Assembly: GCA_014529385.2 (NCBI GenBank)
Contig: CM043957.1
Location: 64,788,003 to 64,852,002, forward strand
DNA length: 64,000 nucleotides
Direction of reading: 5' to 3'
From: Adiantum capillus-veneris
Lineage: Eukaryota; Streptophyta; Polypodiopsida; Polypodiales; Pteridaceae
Positions 47,816-57,406 of the stretch are shown one piece after another. Under the pieces are notes generated by a model. It was not told the DNA's origin. It made no database searches and saw only the letters and a list, made by a program, of their open reading frames with translations. Position numbers and translations under genes: made by a program. Positions within the stretch are counted from its first letter, which is position 1. Each line of letters starts with the position of its first letter.

Positions 47816-48073
47816 TGACCAAACAGAGACCAAAACAGAAATTTTGACTTTACCAGAGTGTTCAAAAGGGGGGTTATACCCTAATTTCAACTTAAAACAA
47901 GAGCATTAACACTCAAAGAAACCCAAAAAGACAAGCCGGAGTCCAAGAAACGCAAAGAATAGGCAATTTTGGATTCAGATCTTGTTTTTACATTCAAACC
48001 TGACAAAAACACTTGAAACTCAATTATAAACATTGGAGAAGGCTTAAAACCAAGAATAGTCAAAATATGGGAC

Positions 48074-48103
48074 AAAAGACATCATACGCATATAATGTCT
48101 TTT
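48074..48103. repeat. Palindrome 2, two mismatched pairs
   Basis: AAAAGACATCATACG followed by CATATAATGTCTTTT; same half-site, centre decayed to ACGCAT. Confidence 0.95.
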
Positions 48104-48199
48104 AGCACATCCACTACTTATTTTTGATATCTGACCTGACAAGATTGTTACAAACACTGTAGAAAGCATAAATATCAAGTCTTGACCCAAATTGATGAA

Positions 48200-48227
48200 A
48201 AAGACATCATACGCGTATGATGTCTTT
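48200..48227. repeat. Palindrome 3, perfect, 28 bp
   Basis: AAAGACATCATACG followed by its exact reverse complement. Confidence 0.97.
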
Positions 48228-48479
48228 AAGCTAATTTTGGACATATTTTGATACTTTGCCAACACAGATCCATTGTAATAACTGTCTAGAGGTTATATTT
48301 CAAGTTTCATCCCATTTGGATCACAATTGACCCAAAACAAGTCAAAAGCGAAAAATTGCCAAGAAAAGCCTAAATTAGCCATAACTTGCTCAAACAGAGT
48401 TCAAACTGAATTTTGTGAGTGGACAGAGCATAAGGGGGCTACTGAGAGTGAGCATAACCAAAATAGTCCAAATCTGTGA

Positions 48480-48511
48480 AAAAAGACATCATACGCGTAT
48501 AATGTCTTTTT
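48480..48511. repeat. Palindrome 4, one mismatched pair
   Basis: AAAAAGACATCATACG followed by CGTATAATGTCTTTTT; 32 bp with one mismatched pair. Confidence 0.95.
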
Positions 48512-48671
48512 CAGCATAACTGCAACAAAGTTCTCACTTGATGAAACAGAAGTTGTCCAACTGACAAGATTAAACAATTGACCAAGTATCAATCAGTTTG
48601 GATCAATTCTGACCACAAAAACTTGGAAAAACAAATTGCCGAGACGGAAAAGTTAAAGTCCTTTAGGGGAA

Positions 48672-49817
48672 TTGATGAATTTGAGATCGGGCAGGAATCT
48701 CCAGAATAACCAACCAAAACAAGGGGAACAAGCAAGTGTCATATTAACCGAGGGAAGTGTAAACCAAAGTTGGGTGCAACCATTAGAGCCGATCTTTGAA
48801 GGAAGTGTTTCTGATACTTCTTCGAAGAGATCTTACGAGATTTTCACCGAACACTTGGAACACTTGAACCTGAACAACAAAGAAAATATGGCAGCAGGAT
48901 CATCAAACCCTTTCGCCACAATGAAGCTATTGTTCATAAAATACCAGTACGACAATGAGCCAGGTGCCAAGATCTACAAAGATGGAATGGATCGCTATTG
49001 TGTAAAGATAGAAGATAGACCTAGTGAGTTCAAGGACTTAGTGCCTGTGAGCTATAGCGGAGATAGATATCTAGATGACGAGGGTACCATGTACTTGGTA
49101 GTCCTAAACCCTAACATTGTGGACAAGTGGGGATTGATGGGCACCAAAGCCAAAGTAGATGAAGAACTTGAGGAGAAAGCACCAATAATGAACTTCCCTG
49201 ATGCGAGGTTAAGAAGAGAGAATGAAACTACAAGGATCAACACTGATAACATCTATATGGGGCTATACAAATATAATAATGGGGAGCAATATCTCTATTA
49301 TAGATGTGAAGAACCCTACACTGGAGAGTTGACAGACCAAAAAAGACTTTATGTCTTTACCTACACAGAGGGATCGGAAGTGAAAATTGCCGCTTACGAC
49401 AAGTATGGGAGGCAATACTCAACAATGGGCAAGAAAGAATTAGAAGGATATACATACTTTGGGGGACCACTACATCAGTATTATGTTACTTCTAGCTCAC
49501 AAAGACCAGCACCAACAAATGGAGTGCAAAACCCAATGACAACAGGAGGACAAAGAACTCAGGCTGCTGACTCTTTCAGTCAACCTCAGTACTCAAAGCC
49601 CGGACCAATGGGATCATTACATTCCAGAGAGTCAATGGATACAAATCGAGGTAGTGCAGTTCCAATCCCCACGTATACCACTCCAGGTCCAAGGTTCGAA
49701 GCGGAACCATCACATTTACCTCCTAGTAGTAGAGTCAGGGCAGGGGAACCGACAAGGGTAACCCATGAAGTCCATGATGCTAGAGAAAGCTTTAGCCGGG
49801 ACACAGGAGCAATGAGA
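48672..49817 (+). CDS. Gy2 gag, N-terminal exon-like part (split by Co3)
   Basis: From ATG 48672 (MMNLRSGRNLQNNQPKQG) about 382 codons are open to the Co3 insertion. It contains a compact domain of about 180 residues with many aromatic and acidic residues (MKLLFIKYQYDNEPGAKIY, YLDDEGTMYLVVLNPNIVDK, YLYYRCEEPYTGEL, GYTYFGGPLHQYYV) that I do not recognise, then a Pro/Ser/Gln-rich linker. If Co3 is removed at the duplicated TGAGA, the frame continues exactly as MR then LVADHRRM into the capsid-like part at 54992. An extra N-terminal domain is not usual in gypsy gag. Confidence 0.7.
49813..49817 (+). repeat. Co3 target-site duplication, left (TGAGA)
   Basis: Exact pair at 54987-54991. Confidence 0.95.
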
Positions 49818-50094
49818 TGTTGAAGATGATGAAACAGGAAACAGAAGGAAGACAGCAACTCAGAGTAGGAAGAAGATGGAGAAGGAGAAGACACAGAGCT
49901 TGTGTACGAGATCTCTGTAGTCTCTCTCTCTGTATTGGAATAATAGTATATACAAACTCAGAGCAACAAAGCTTATATGAAACCCTACGAGATAAGGTGT
50001 CCTTTCACACCGGATGTCCAGGGGGAAAAACCCAGTGGGAGAAAAGTGCCCCTGGTGAAGCGCGTATACACACTAACACTACTACATGTCTACA
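49818..50094 (-). repeat. Co3 3' LTR
   Basis: Plus strand runs TGTTGAAGATGATG to TACATGTCTACA. It differs from 54710-54986 at gagCaac/gagAaac and ctaCgag/ctaAgag. Confidence 0.95.
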
Positions 50095-50141
50095 AATCCC
50101 CCCTGTAGTGATAGTGTGAATCCGTACAAGGTAGCAGATCA

Positions 50142-53100
50142 TCATGTGTATGAGAGTAAGCCCAAAGCTTTTCGGAAAGCTTCAAACTTTTCTCGTGATA
50201 ACGCCTTCGTAAATAGATATGCAATGTTATCCTGTGTAGGACAGTAAGTTAGTGTGATCTCCCCTGCATGTAGCCTTTCCCTGACATAGTGGTAGTGAAC
50301 CTCTATGTGCTTTGTTCTTGCATGAAATACTGGATTCCTTGCAACTGCCATAGCACTCTGACTGTCAGTGAAAATGGTAGTGGGTGCCTGTTGACACTCA
50401 CAAAGATCTGCCAATAACCTGCGTATCCATACACAATCAACTATTGCCGTGAAAGCTGCCCTGTACTCAGCTTCACAAGTTGATGTAGCCACTGTGGGTT
50501 GCTTCTTGCTTAGCCAAGATATACATGCATTTCCCAAGAAAAAACAATTTCCACTTGTGGAATGTCGTGTGTCAAAATCACCAGCCCAATCTGAATCGAT
50601 GTAACCAAGAAGCTGAATAGAACTGTGCTTTCCATACATATCCCCCCTTGGAAAGAACATGGCAAGATTAGGGGTACCTAAAAGGTAACGAAGTATGCGT
50701 TTCACAGCCTGCCAATGATGCATACCTGGGCTGTGCATAAATATGCTTGCTTGTGAAACCCCAAATTGAATGTCTGGACGAGTGTTGCCTGCCAAATATA
50801 TCAAGCAACCAACCGCTGCTGCATAAGTATGTACATCAAAATTTTCTCCAGCATCATGCATGCTCAACTTTGATCCAGTTTCTACGGGTGTAGAGATTGG
50901 CTTACAATTTTGCATACCAAACTTGTCCAAAGTTTTATGCAAATATTTTGCCTGCAACATGTATATGCCATCCTCTGATTGCACAAACTGAATACCCAAG
51001 TAATAATGTAGCAAACCAAGATCAGACATCTCAAAGGTTTTTCTCAAAGCATCTTTAAACGCTTCAATTTCATTTGCATTATTGCCTGTAAGAAGCATAT
51101 CATCCACATAAAGTGTTAGCATAATGAGAACTCCATCTCTCTTTTTGACATACAAAGTACTTTCTGTTGGACTATTCTGAAATCCCTGGCCAATCAAATA
51201 AGTATGTATCTTCTCATACCATGCTCTTGGAGCCTGTTTGAGACCATACAAAGCTTTACGCAATCTACATACCTTTTTCTCTTGACCTTTTACAACAAAA
51301 CCACTTGGTTGACTTACATAAACTTCTTCCTGCAAATCACCATTCAAAAAAGCAGTTTTGATATCCAACTGAAGCACTTTCCAACCATGATGAGCAGCAA
51401 TTGCAACTAGTGATCTAACTGTGGACGCACGAGAAGTAGGAGCAAAGGTTTCATCATAATCTATGCTTTTCTGTTGCGCATAGCCTTTTGCCACAAGCCT
51501 TGCTTTGTACCTGTCAACAATACCATCTTGTTTCCTTTTTACCTTAAAAACCCACTTTGTACCAATAGGCTTTTTACCTGTAGGCAAGTCCACTAGATCC
51601 CATGTATGATTCTTATGAATAGAATCAATTTCTTGCTGCATAGCATCTTTCCACTGAACACACTCTAAAGCTTGTTCAAATGAATCAGGCTCATCTGCAT
51701 CACAAAGAGTGCTAAAGTAAGCCAAATCTACTTGCTCTCTACCAAAAGTAGTACCAACACGTGTTTTTCGTGGCAACGGTGCATCCAACTTGCTATCCTG
51801 CAAAGTTTTCTGAACCCATTTAGGCAAGGTTCTTTCTTCCCTGAGAACTTCTTGCTCTTCACGCACAATTTCCTCTACATCATGAGGTGTCACATGCTGA
51901 TCAAAAGATTGATCAAGATTATCAACCTGTTGTGATTCTTGATTCTCCACAAAAGAAGGAAGCAAACCTTCAAATACATCATGTGTCTGCATATGAGGTA
52001 CATCAAAAGCAACCATAGGTTGAGCATTAGTTTCTGCAAAAATTACATCACGACTTTCAAAAATCTTGTTTGTAGCAGGATTGTAAAGTCTATAACCTTT
52101 ACTTCCACTACTGTACCCCACAAATATACATTTGATTGCCTTATCATTAAGCTTCCCACGTAACTGCTGAGGGATGTGAGCATAAGCAAGACAACCAAAA
52201 ACACGAAGATAACTGACTGAAGGTTTTCTGTCATACCAAGCTTCATATGCAGTAATGGTCTTCAAGGCACGAGTAGGACACATGTTCAAAACATGTGCTG
52301 CACAAGCAACTGCCTCCATCCATAGCTTATGAGGCAAACTCTTAGCCTTGAGCATACATCTAGCCGTCTCCATTAAAGACCTGTTCTTCCTTTCTGCAAC
52401 ACCATTCTGTTGTGGTGTGTATAGCATAGTGCATTGGTGTTTAATGCCTTTCTTTCCCACAAAATCCTTAAATGCACCTGACATGTATTCACCTCCTCGA
52501 TCGGTACGAAGAGTCTGTACTTTGCAACCTGTTTCATTTTTAACCATGGCGACATAATGTTGAAAAACTGCAAACACATTTGACTTTGCTTTGAGTGGAT
52601 ACACCCAACAAAACCTGGAAAAGTCATCAATGAAGGTCACAAAATAAAGGCTGTTTCCTATAGATGGCGTCCTCATAGGACCACATACATCACTGTGTAC
52701 AAGCTGCAACTTTCGTGTCGCTCTAACTGAACCATCCTGCGAAAATGCAAATCTGTGCATCTTTCCAAGAACGCAACCTTCACATACATGTCTTGGTGGC
52801 ATCTCCAATAAAGACAAATCATGCACCATATTATGACGTTGTAAAGTCATCAAACTGCCATAACCAACATGCCCAAATCTAGCATGCCACAACTCAGCAT
52901 CCTGCATGGCCTGAGTCTTTGTTTCTGCAATACATACCTGAATCTGCTTTTCATAACGATCTAGCACAAATAGTCCATTTTCCAGCGTACCTGTAGTGAT
53001 AAGAGAATAACCATTCTCTCGATCTGTTACAACACATCTATCATCCTCAAAAATGACCCGAAGACCATTTTTTGCAAGAGAGGATACAGACAACAAATTC

Positions 53101-53435
53101 TTCTTGATCCCTGGAACATATAAGACATCTGGCAAGCATAAATCTGAACCATCTGAAATGGTAATCAAAATCTTACCAACGCCTTTGATTGGATAAGAAG
53201 CATTATTTGCACATGTCACCTTCTTTCCTGCTGGAGCTGCATCCAATGAACAAAACAAATCCTTCCTTGAAGTAATATGCCTGGATGCACCACTATCAAA
53301 GTACCAAATCATTTGTGTCTTGTCAACACTGTAAGCAGAAAAATCTGAACATACTACAAAAGCATAAGAATCCTGCACAAAGTTTGCAGACTCTTCTTTA
53401 GCTGTAGAAGAATCACCAGAAGCTGAAACAACCAA
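50142..53435 (-). CDS. Co3 pol: protease, integrase, RT, RNase H
   Basis: 1,097 open codons on the minus strand. Domains in order: protease WYFDSGASRHI (about residue 47); integrase zinc part HARFGHVGYGSL with C-x2-C, core LVHSDVCGPM, LRTDRGGEY and QQNGVAERKNRSLME (D, D, E); RT DRYKARLVAKGYAQQ, LQLDIKTAFLNGDLQEEVYV and LYVDDMLLTGN; RNase H GYIDSDWAGDFDTRHS, TSTCEAEYRA, FTDSQSAMAVARNP and HYHYVRERL. All catalytic residues I can see are present. The polyprotein is cut by its own protease; RT copies RNA, integrase inserts cDNA. Translation depends on gag upstream, which is in another frame, overlapping by 82 bases. Confidence 0.95.
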   Translation of the reverse strand: MVVSASGDSSTAKEESANFVQDSYAFVVCSDFSAYSVDKTQMIWYFDSGASRHITSRKDLFCSLDAAPAGKKVTCANNASYPIKGVGKILITISDGSDLCLPDVLYVPGIKKNLLSVSSLAKNGLRVIFEDDRCVVTDRENGYSLITTGTLENGLFVLDRYEKQIQVCIAETKTQAMQDAELWHARFGHVGYGSLMTLQRHNMVHDLSLLEMPPRHVCEGCVLGKMHRFAFSQDGSVRATRKLQLVHSDVCGPMRTPSIGNSLYFVTFIDDFSRFCWVYPLKAKSNVFAVFQHYVAMVKNETGCKVQTLRTDRGGEYMSGAFKDFVGKKGIKHQCTMLYTPQQNGVAERKNRSLMETARCMLKAKSLPHKLWMEAVACAAHVLNMCPTRALKTITAYEAWYDRKPSVSYLRVFGCLAYAHIPQQLRGKLNDKAIKCIFVGYSSGSKGYRLYNPATNKIFESRDVIFAETNAQPMVAFDVPHMQTHDVFEGLLPSFVENQESQQVDNLDQSFDQHVTPHDVEEIVREEQEVLREERTLPKWVQKTLQDSKLDAPLPRKTRVGTTFGREQVDLAYFSTLCDADEPDSFEQALECVQWKDAMQQEIDSIHKNHTWDLVDLPTGKKPIGTKWVFKVKRKQDGIVDRYKARLVAKGYAQQKSIDYDETFAPTSRASTVRSLVAIAAHHGWKVLQLDIKTAFLNGDLQEEVYVSQPSGFVVKGQEKKVCRLRKALYGLKQAPRAWYEKIHTYLIGQGFQNSPTESTLYVKKRDGVLIMLTLYVDDMLLTGNNANEIEAFKDALRKTFEMSDLGLLHYYLGIQFVQSEDGIYMLQAKYLHKTLDKFGMQNCKPISTPVETGSKLSMHDAGENFDVHTYAAAVGCLIYLAGNTRPDIQFGVSQASIFMHSPGMHHWQAVKRILRYLLGTPNLAMFFPRGDMYGKHSSIQLLGYIDSDWAGDFDTRHSTSGNCFFLGNACISWLSKKQPTVATSTCEAEYRAAFTAIVDCVWIRRLLADLCECQQAPTTIFTDSQSAMAVARNPVFHARTKHIEVHYHYVRERLHAGEITLTYCPTQDNIAYLFTKALSREKFEAFRKALGLLSYT

Positions 53436-54337
53436 ACTTGACTCTTTCTTCTTTTCTTTAGCAATTCGTTTTTACACTCACTAATGTAGTGACCAGGTTT
53501 CTTGCAGTAGTGACATTTACCTTTCTTCTTGGACTTGTCGGAATCACCTTTAGACTTCTCTGAAGACTGTCCTGCACCAGACTTGGAGTGATGAGCACTC
53601 TCTTTACCCTTGTTTTTGTTCTGTACAACAAGAGCATGATCCATACCATCCACCTGTAAAGACTTGTTCTTACGTGATTGATCCTCCTGCAATAGCAAAG
53701 CCACTAACTCTTCAAAATGAAGAGGGTCAGGATTAGCTCGCAAAGACAGAGTCAAAGAAGTCTGAAAAGTCAAATAAGATGGTGGTAGTGAATTGAGTGT
53801 TTTGGAAACCAAGTCCTTCTCTGGAATCACTTCATCAATGCTAAGCAATTGCTCTTTAAGATCCCTGATTTTTGTAAGATGCTCGACAATATCGTCACCT
53901 TCGTCCATCTGTATTTTGTCAAGTTGTTTCTTCAAAAACTCTATTCTGGCAGCGTTTCTTCCTCCAAACATAGCTTGCAGAGTGTTCCAAGCATCCTCAG
54001 AAGTTCTGCAAGATCTGATATGTGGTGTGATTGTCCTCTTTATGGTTAAGGCAATCACATCCATAGCCTGTGCATCTTTAGTATCCCATCTCTTTTGCTC
54101 TGGAGTGACTTGTGAGGGTCCTGCACCAACAACTGCACCACGACCAGGCGTGGCAGGTGCAATGCTACCTGTACGAACTTCATCTCCAGATACATAATCC
54201 CACAATCCTTTACCAACCAAAACATTTTTGGCCATAAAAGACCAAAGAGAATAGTTGGTACCATCCAATTTGTCTTCGGATGTAAACGCACCAAAAATCT
54301 CTTTCTCCGTAGATTGAGCCATACTGTAGATGCACAC
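53354..54337 (-). CDS. Co3 gag
   Basis: 327 codons; either the first Met at 54337 or MAQSTEKEIFGAF six codons later may be the start. The N-terminal KLDGTNYSLWSFMAKNVLVG and the ISRCRTSEDAWNTL-type segment fit the UBN2/copia gag family. CCHC knuckle: CHYCKKPGHYISEC. Just after it, at CKNELLKKR (about 53455), the frame drifts into an unrelated tail, while the pol frame reads KEKKKESSLVVSAS. In copia gag and pol are usually one frame, so a single-base deletion in the A-rich stretch, or less likely a programmed shift, explains this. Confidence 0.9.
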   Translation of the reverse strand: MCIYSMAQSTEKEIFGAFTSEDKLDGTNYSLWSFMAKNVLVGKGLWDYVSGDEVRTGSIAPATPGRGAVVGAGPSQVTPEQKRWDTKDAQAMDVIALTIKRTITPHIRSCRTSEDAWNTLQAMFGGRNAARIEFLKKQLDKIQMDEGDDIVEHLTKIRDLKEQLLSIDEVIPEKDLVSKTLNSLPPSYLTFQTSLTLSLRANPDPLHFEELVALLLQEDQSRKNKSLQVDGMDHALVVQNKNKGKESAHHSKSGAGQSSEKSKGDSDKSKKKGKCHYCKKPGHYISECKNELLKKRRKSQVWLFQLLVILLQLKKSLQTLCRILMLL

Positions 54338-54709
54338 AAGAGAGCAAAAGAACCTCCAAGAGATTCACAAATCTCCTCTCCAATCCAAGCAAAACTCTAC
54401 ACAAAATCTCAGCACAAAGCTAAGACAAGCTGCTTCCCAAAAGAACTGTTTACCTGAAGAAAATCTGTCAAAAAGCACACCCTCTTGAAATAAACGCCTC
54501 CGAAAAGTAACTTCTGCTACGCTGCTTAGAACAAAATTTTGAGGGCTCAAACGGCTTCGAAAGGGGGGTAAAACCCCAGGTCGCCTGATTCGAATGCTCC
54601 CGGAACGTCGAGGATGCTCCCACGAGCAAATTTTCCGAAAACTGCGATTGCACGCGTGGACGCGAAACGCAAGTAGAGGCTCTGGAAATCACCTTGCTCT
54701 GATACCAAT
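54338..54709 (-). promoter_or_regulatory. Co3 5' leader with primer site and block shared with Co1
   Basis: The primer site is next to 54710. A stretch at about 54515-54610 contains CGGCTTCGAAAGGGGGGTAA and AAACCCCAGGTCGCC, matching Co1 34263-34345 although the two elements otherwise differ. Confidence 0.7.
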
Positions 54710-54986
54710 TGTTGAAGATGATGAAACAGGAAACAGAAGGAAGACAGCAACTCAGAGTAGGAAGAAGATGGAGAAGGAGAAGACACAGAGCTTGTGTACG
54801 AGATCTCTGTAGTCTCTCTCTCTGTATTGGAATAATAGTATATACAAACTCAGAGAAACAAAGCTTATATGAAACCCTAAGAGATAAGGTGTCCTTTCAC
54901 ACCGGATGTCCAGGGGGAAAAACCCAGTGGGAGAAAAGTGCCCCTGGTGAAGCGCGTATACACACTAACACTACTACATGTCTACA
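54710..54986 (-). repeat. Co3 5' LTR
   Basis: 277 bp; followed on the plus strand by the TSD TGAGA (54987-54991). Confidence 0.95.
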
Positions 54987-54991
54987 TGAGA

Positions 54992-57385
54992 TTGGTAGCA
55001 GACCATAGACGTATGAGACCATCTCAAGTAGCCAAGTGTATGCCAAAGAAGTATGGTGGTTCAGGAGATCCGTATGCACATGTGTCACTCTTTAAGCAAG
55101 TCTTCAGAGCTGAGCAGATAACAGATTTCCATACACAATACGAGGGATTTGGTCTTACTCTAGAAGGTACGACATTGACATGGTTTCAACCACTGAACAG
55201 AGGGGGATTCCATGACATTGACCATTTGCTAAGAGAGTTTGCTGAGGAATTCTCAAAACGAGGGATTAAGCACAATACGGTCTCACAAATATATGCTTTT
55301 AAACAGAGAGAACACGAAAAAGTGAAGGAAGCTTCACTTCGCTTCAAACAATACATTGAGAGATGTCCAGTACGTGAACGACCACAAGATGAAAGACTAT
55401 CTGTTCTCTTTATTGAAGGATTGAGAAACGACACTCTCAAGAAGGACTTGCACTTGAAAGCTTGTACAAGTTTCGAGCAAGTAACGAGAGAAGCATTGTA
55501 CTTAGTGGATAACTGTACGGTTTATGGAGAGGTGTCAGCGGATACAGATTTTGCATCCAGTAGCTCTTCCTCCATAGCGAGCGAGACTACCACTAAAAAG
55601 AATGTTCAAACAACAACCATGCCAAATGTAGAGCAAATGATAGAAGATGCTCTAAAAAGGATGGCACCATACCAAAAACCATTGCCAAAACCACTGAAAT
55701 GGTGTGCTATTGAACAAAAATGGACAAACCATCCAACAGAGGAGTGCTATTACAACAAAGGGTATGTAAGGGAGCGACAGTATGCACCTCCTGCTCAATT
55801 AGCACCACCTCAGGTACATCCAGTACCTCGATACCCAACGGGAAATGTACCAGGACCTATGGGGATAGAAAGACCGCAACCGGTATTGGGACAATGACCA
55901 CCTTTACCAGGAGCAAGACCAGTGGGCATTAGATATGCACCAACCTTAGAGAATTAGGAAGAACAAGCCTTAGTGCCTGTTTAAGCCTATTATGAAGAAT
56001 CTGGTGCACACATGTCTCCAACTGTGTATTACCCACCAGAAGAACCCAAACAACCAAAACCATGGGGCATGATGGGGAATGTTGGAACACCAACAGTTAC
56101 AAGTGCTTCTGATGAAGAGAGATACAATTTGGACGCAAGAACATTGATGTTCATAGCTCATGGAGGGTTAACAGGACAAAGACCATCCTATCCACAAAGG
56201 ACGAATCAAGTGGGACCAAGACCAGCACTAGGACCCTGTTACAAGTGTGGAGGTGACCATCTGATGAATGTTTGTCCACATACGGAAATCATTAGAATTA
56301 ACGCTTATTGCACTGAGTGTGGGATTACTCACTTCATTGAGGATTGTTCAAAGAATCCAAACAAAGTGCAAAAGACGACATTGAATATGCTAGAAACTAT
56401 TCCTACCAGCAGTGGGTCTAAAAATGAAACTCTGATACCAACGCAAGTTGTTACTAGAGCTCAAGCTAAGAAAACCACTAGAGAACCTGAGAATGGAAAG
56501 TTAGCGACTGAAGTGGTTAGTCAAGGACCGCGGAGTCAGAGAAACACATGGAAAGCTAGAAAAGCACGCATGAAGTTGAGAAAAGAACGTGAAGATGCTA
56601 TTCTAGCTGAGGAACTAAAGCGAACTAAAGATAGATTAGAAAAACTTGAGAGTCAAAACGGGAAACGAGAGATGAGTCCGGAAAGAACGAAACAAAAGAG
56701 TGTCAAAGAAACAACGAGCTTAAGCTCAGGGGGATCAGTGCTAGTCGACAAAGTACACGAACCATTGGACGCACTGATGAGAGCTTACGAAGCTAGGTTA
56801 AAGAACAACCAAACACAAGAACAAAGGTGGATGACATACCCAAACGTGGAATTGGAAAAGCAGAGACTTGAAATGTGCCAGAGAATGATAGAGACTACAC
56901 AAGCTTTATTAGAACCACCAAGAGAAACAATGAATTGTGGAACGGAAAACCCAATTCAGCAAGAGACTATCATTTCACGGGTAGCTGAAAAGACTCCCAG
57001 TGCACAAAAGCCTGAAAATACACACAAGGATGACCGCATAGTATTGAACACAACCGATCAGGAGATAGAGAGTTTTCATCCAGTCATACAGAGGATTTAC
57101 GGAAGAGATGAGGATTACAATGAATTTTGGAAACAAGTGAGAGAGGCAAACTTTGCAAACGAGCTAAGTTGCCAAGCTAATCAGACAAATTGGGAAAAGG
57201 ACATCAGGAATCCTCCCATAGTGGAATTTGAGGCAGGATCTCAAGTGGACTTGGATCTGCAATCTTACTGGGGAGATGGGGGCTCTGTTAGAACAATGGA
57301 GAGCAAACCTCATTCACTGAATACCTTACCTTCATACTTAGGAGAGTATGAAGCAAAATCCGAGATTAGAGCACTTCCCTCATGA
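54992..57385 (+). pseudogene. Gy2 gag, capsid and nucleocapsid part, with stops
   Basis: Continues the 48672 frame after Co3. Capsid-like segment of the retrotransposon gag family: AKCMPKKYGGSGDPYAHVSL, LTLEGTTLTWFQPLNRGG, LLREFAEEFSKRG, VKEASLRFKQYIERC. Stops at 55895 (TGA), 55955 (TAG) and 55982 (TAA) lie in one Pro-rich linker; the same frame then reopens through two CCHC-like knuckles (CYKCGGDHLMNVCPH, CTECGITHFIEDCSK) and a charged coil (KARMKLRKEREDAI) to TGA at 57383. Stops restricted to a linker could also mean stop-codon suppression, but decay is simpler. Confidence 0.75.
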
Positions 57386-57406
57386 AGAATCTCATCAGAA
57401 AAAGTC

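Larger units (their letters stand above)
47267..48671 (+). promoter_or_regulatory. Gy2 leader with four palindromes
   Basis: Non-coding. It contains palindromes at 47786-47815, 48074-48103, 48200-48227 and 48480-48511, all built on the half-site AGACATCATACG and its mirror. Surrounding words recur (tttggatca, attgaccca, ccaaaa), suggesting diverged tandem units. The open frames in this stretch are short and overlap the palindromes. Confidence 0.8.
49818..54986 (-). mobile_element. Co3: nearly intact Ty1/copia element
   Basis: LTRs of 277 bp (49818-50094, 54710-54986) differ at two positions by eye; TSD TGAGA. On the minus strand: primer site TGGTATCAGAGC three bases inside the 5' LTR, a leader of about 370 bp, gag, pol, and purine tract ACAGGGGGGATT at 50095-50106. 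It is a different copia lineage from Co1/Co2 (distinct gag and LTR) yet shares a leader block with Co1. The only evident lesion is a frame change between gag and pol. Confidence 0.97.

Noticed and set aside
47786-48511. Possible CRISPR-like array because of regularly recurring palindromes
   Set aside because: Only four copies with unequal spacers of about 95-260 bp, in a plant retrotransposon leader, with no cas genes; not a CRISPR array.
53354-53435. Programmed frameshift between Co3 gag and pol
   Set aside because: Copia elements normally use a single frame, and a one-base deletion in an A-rich stretch restores it; kept only as a minor alternative.
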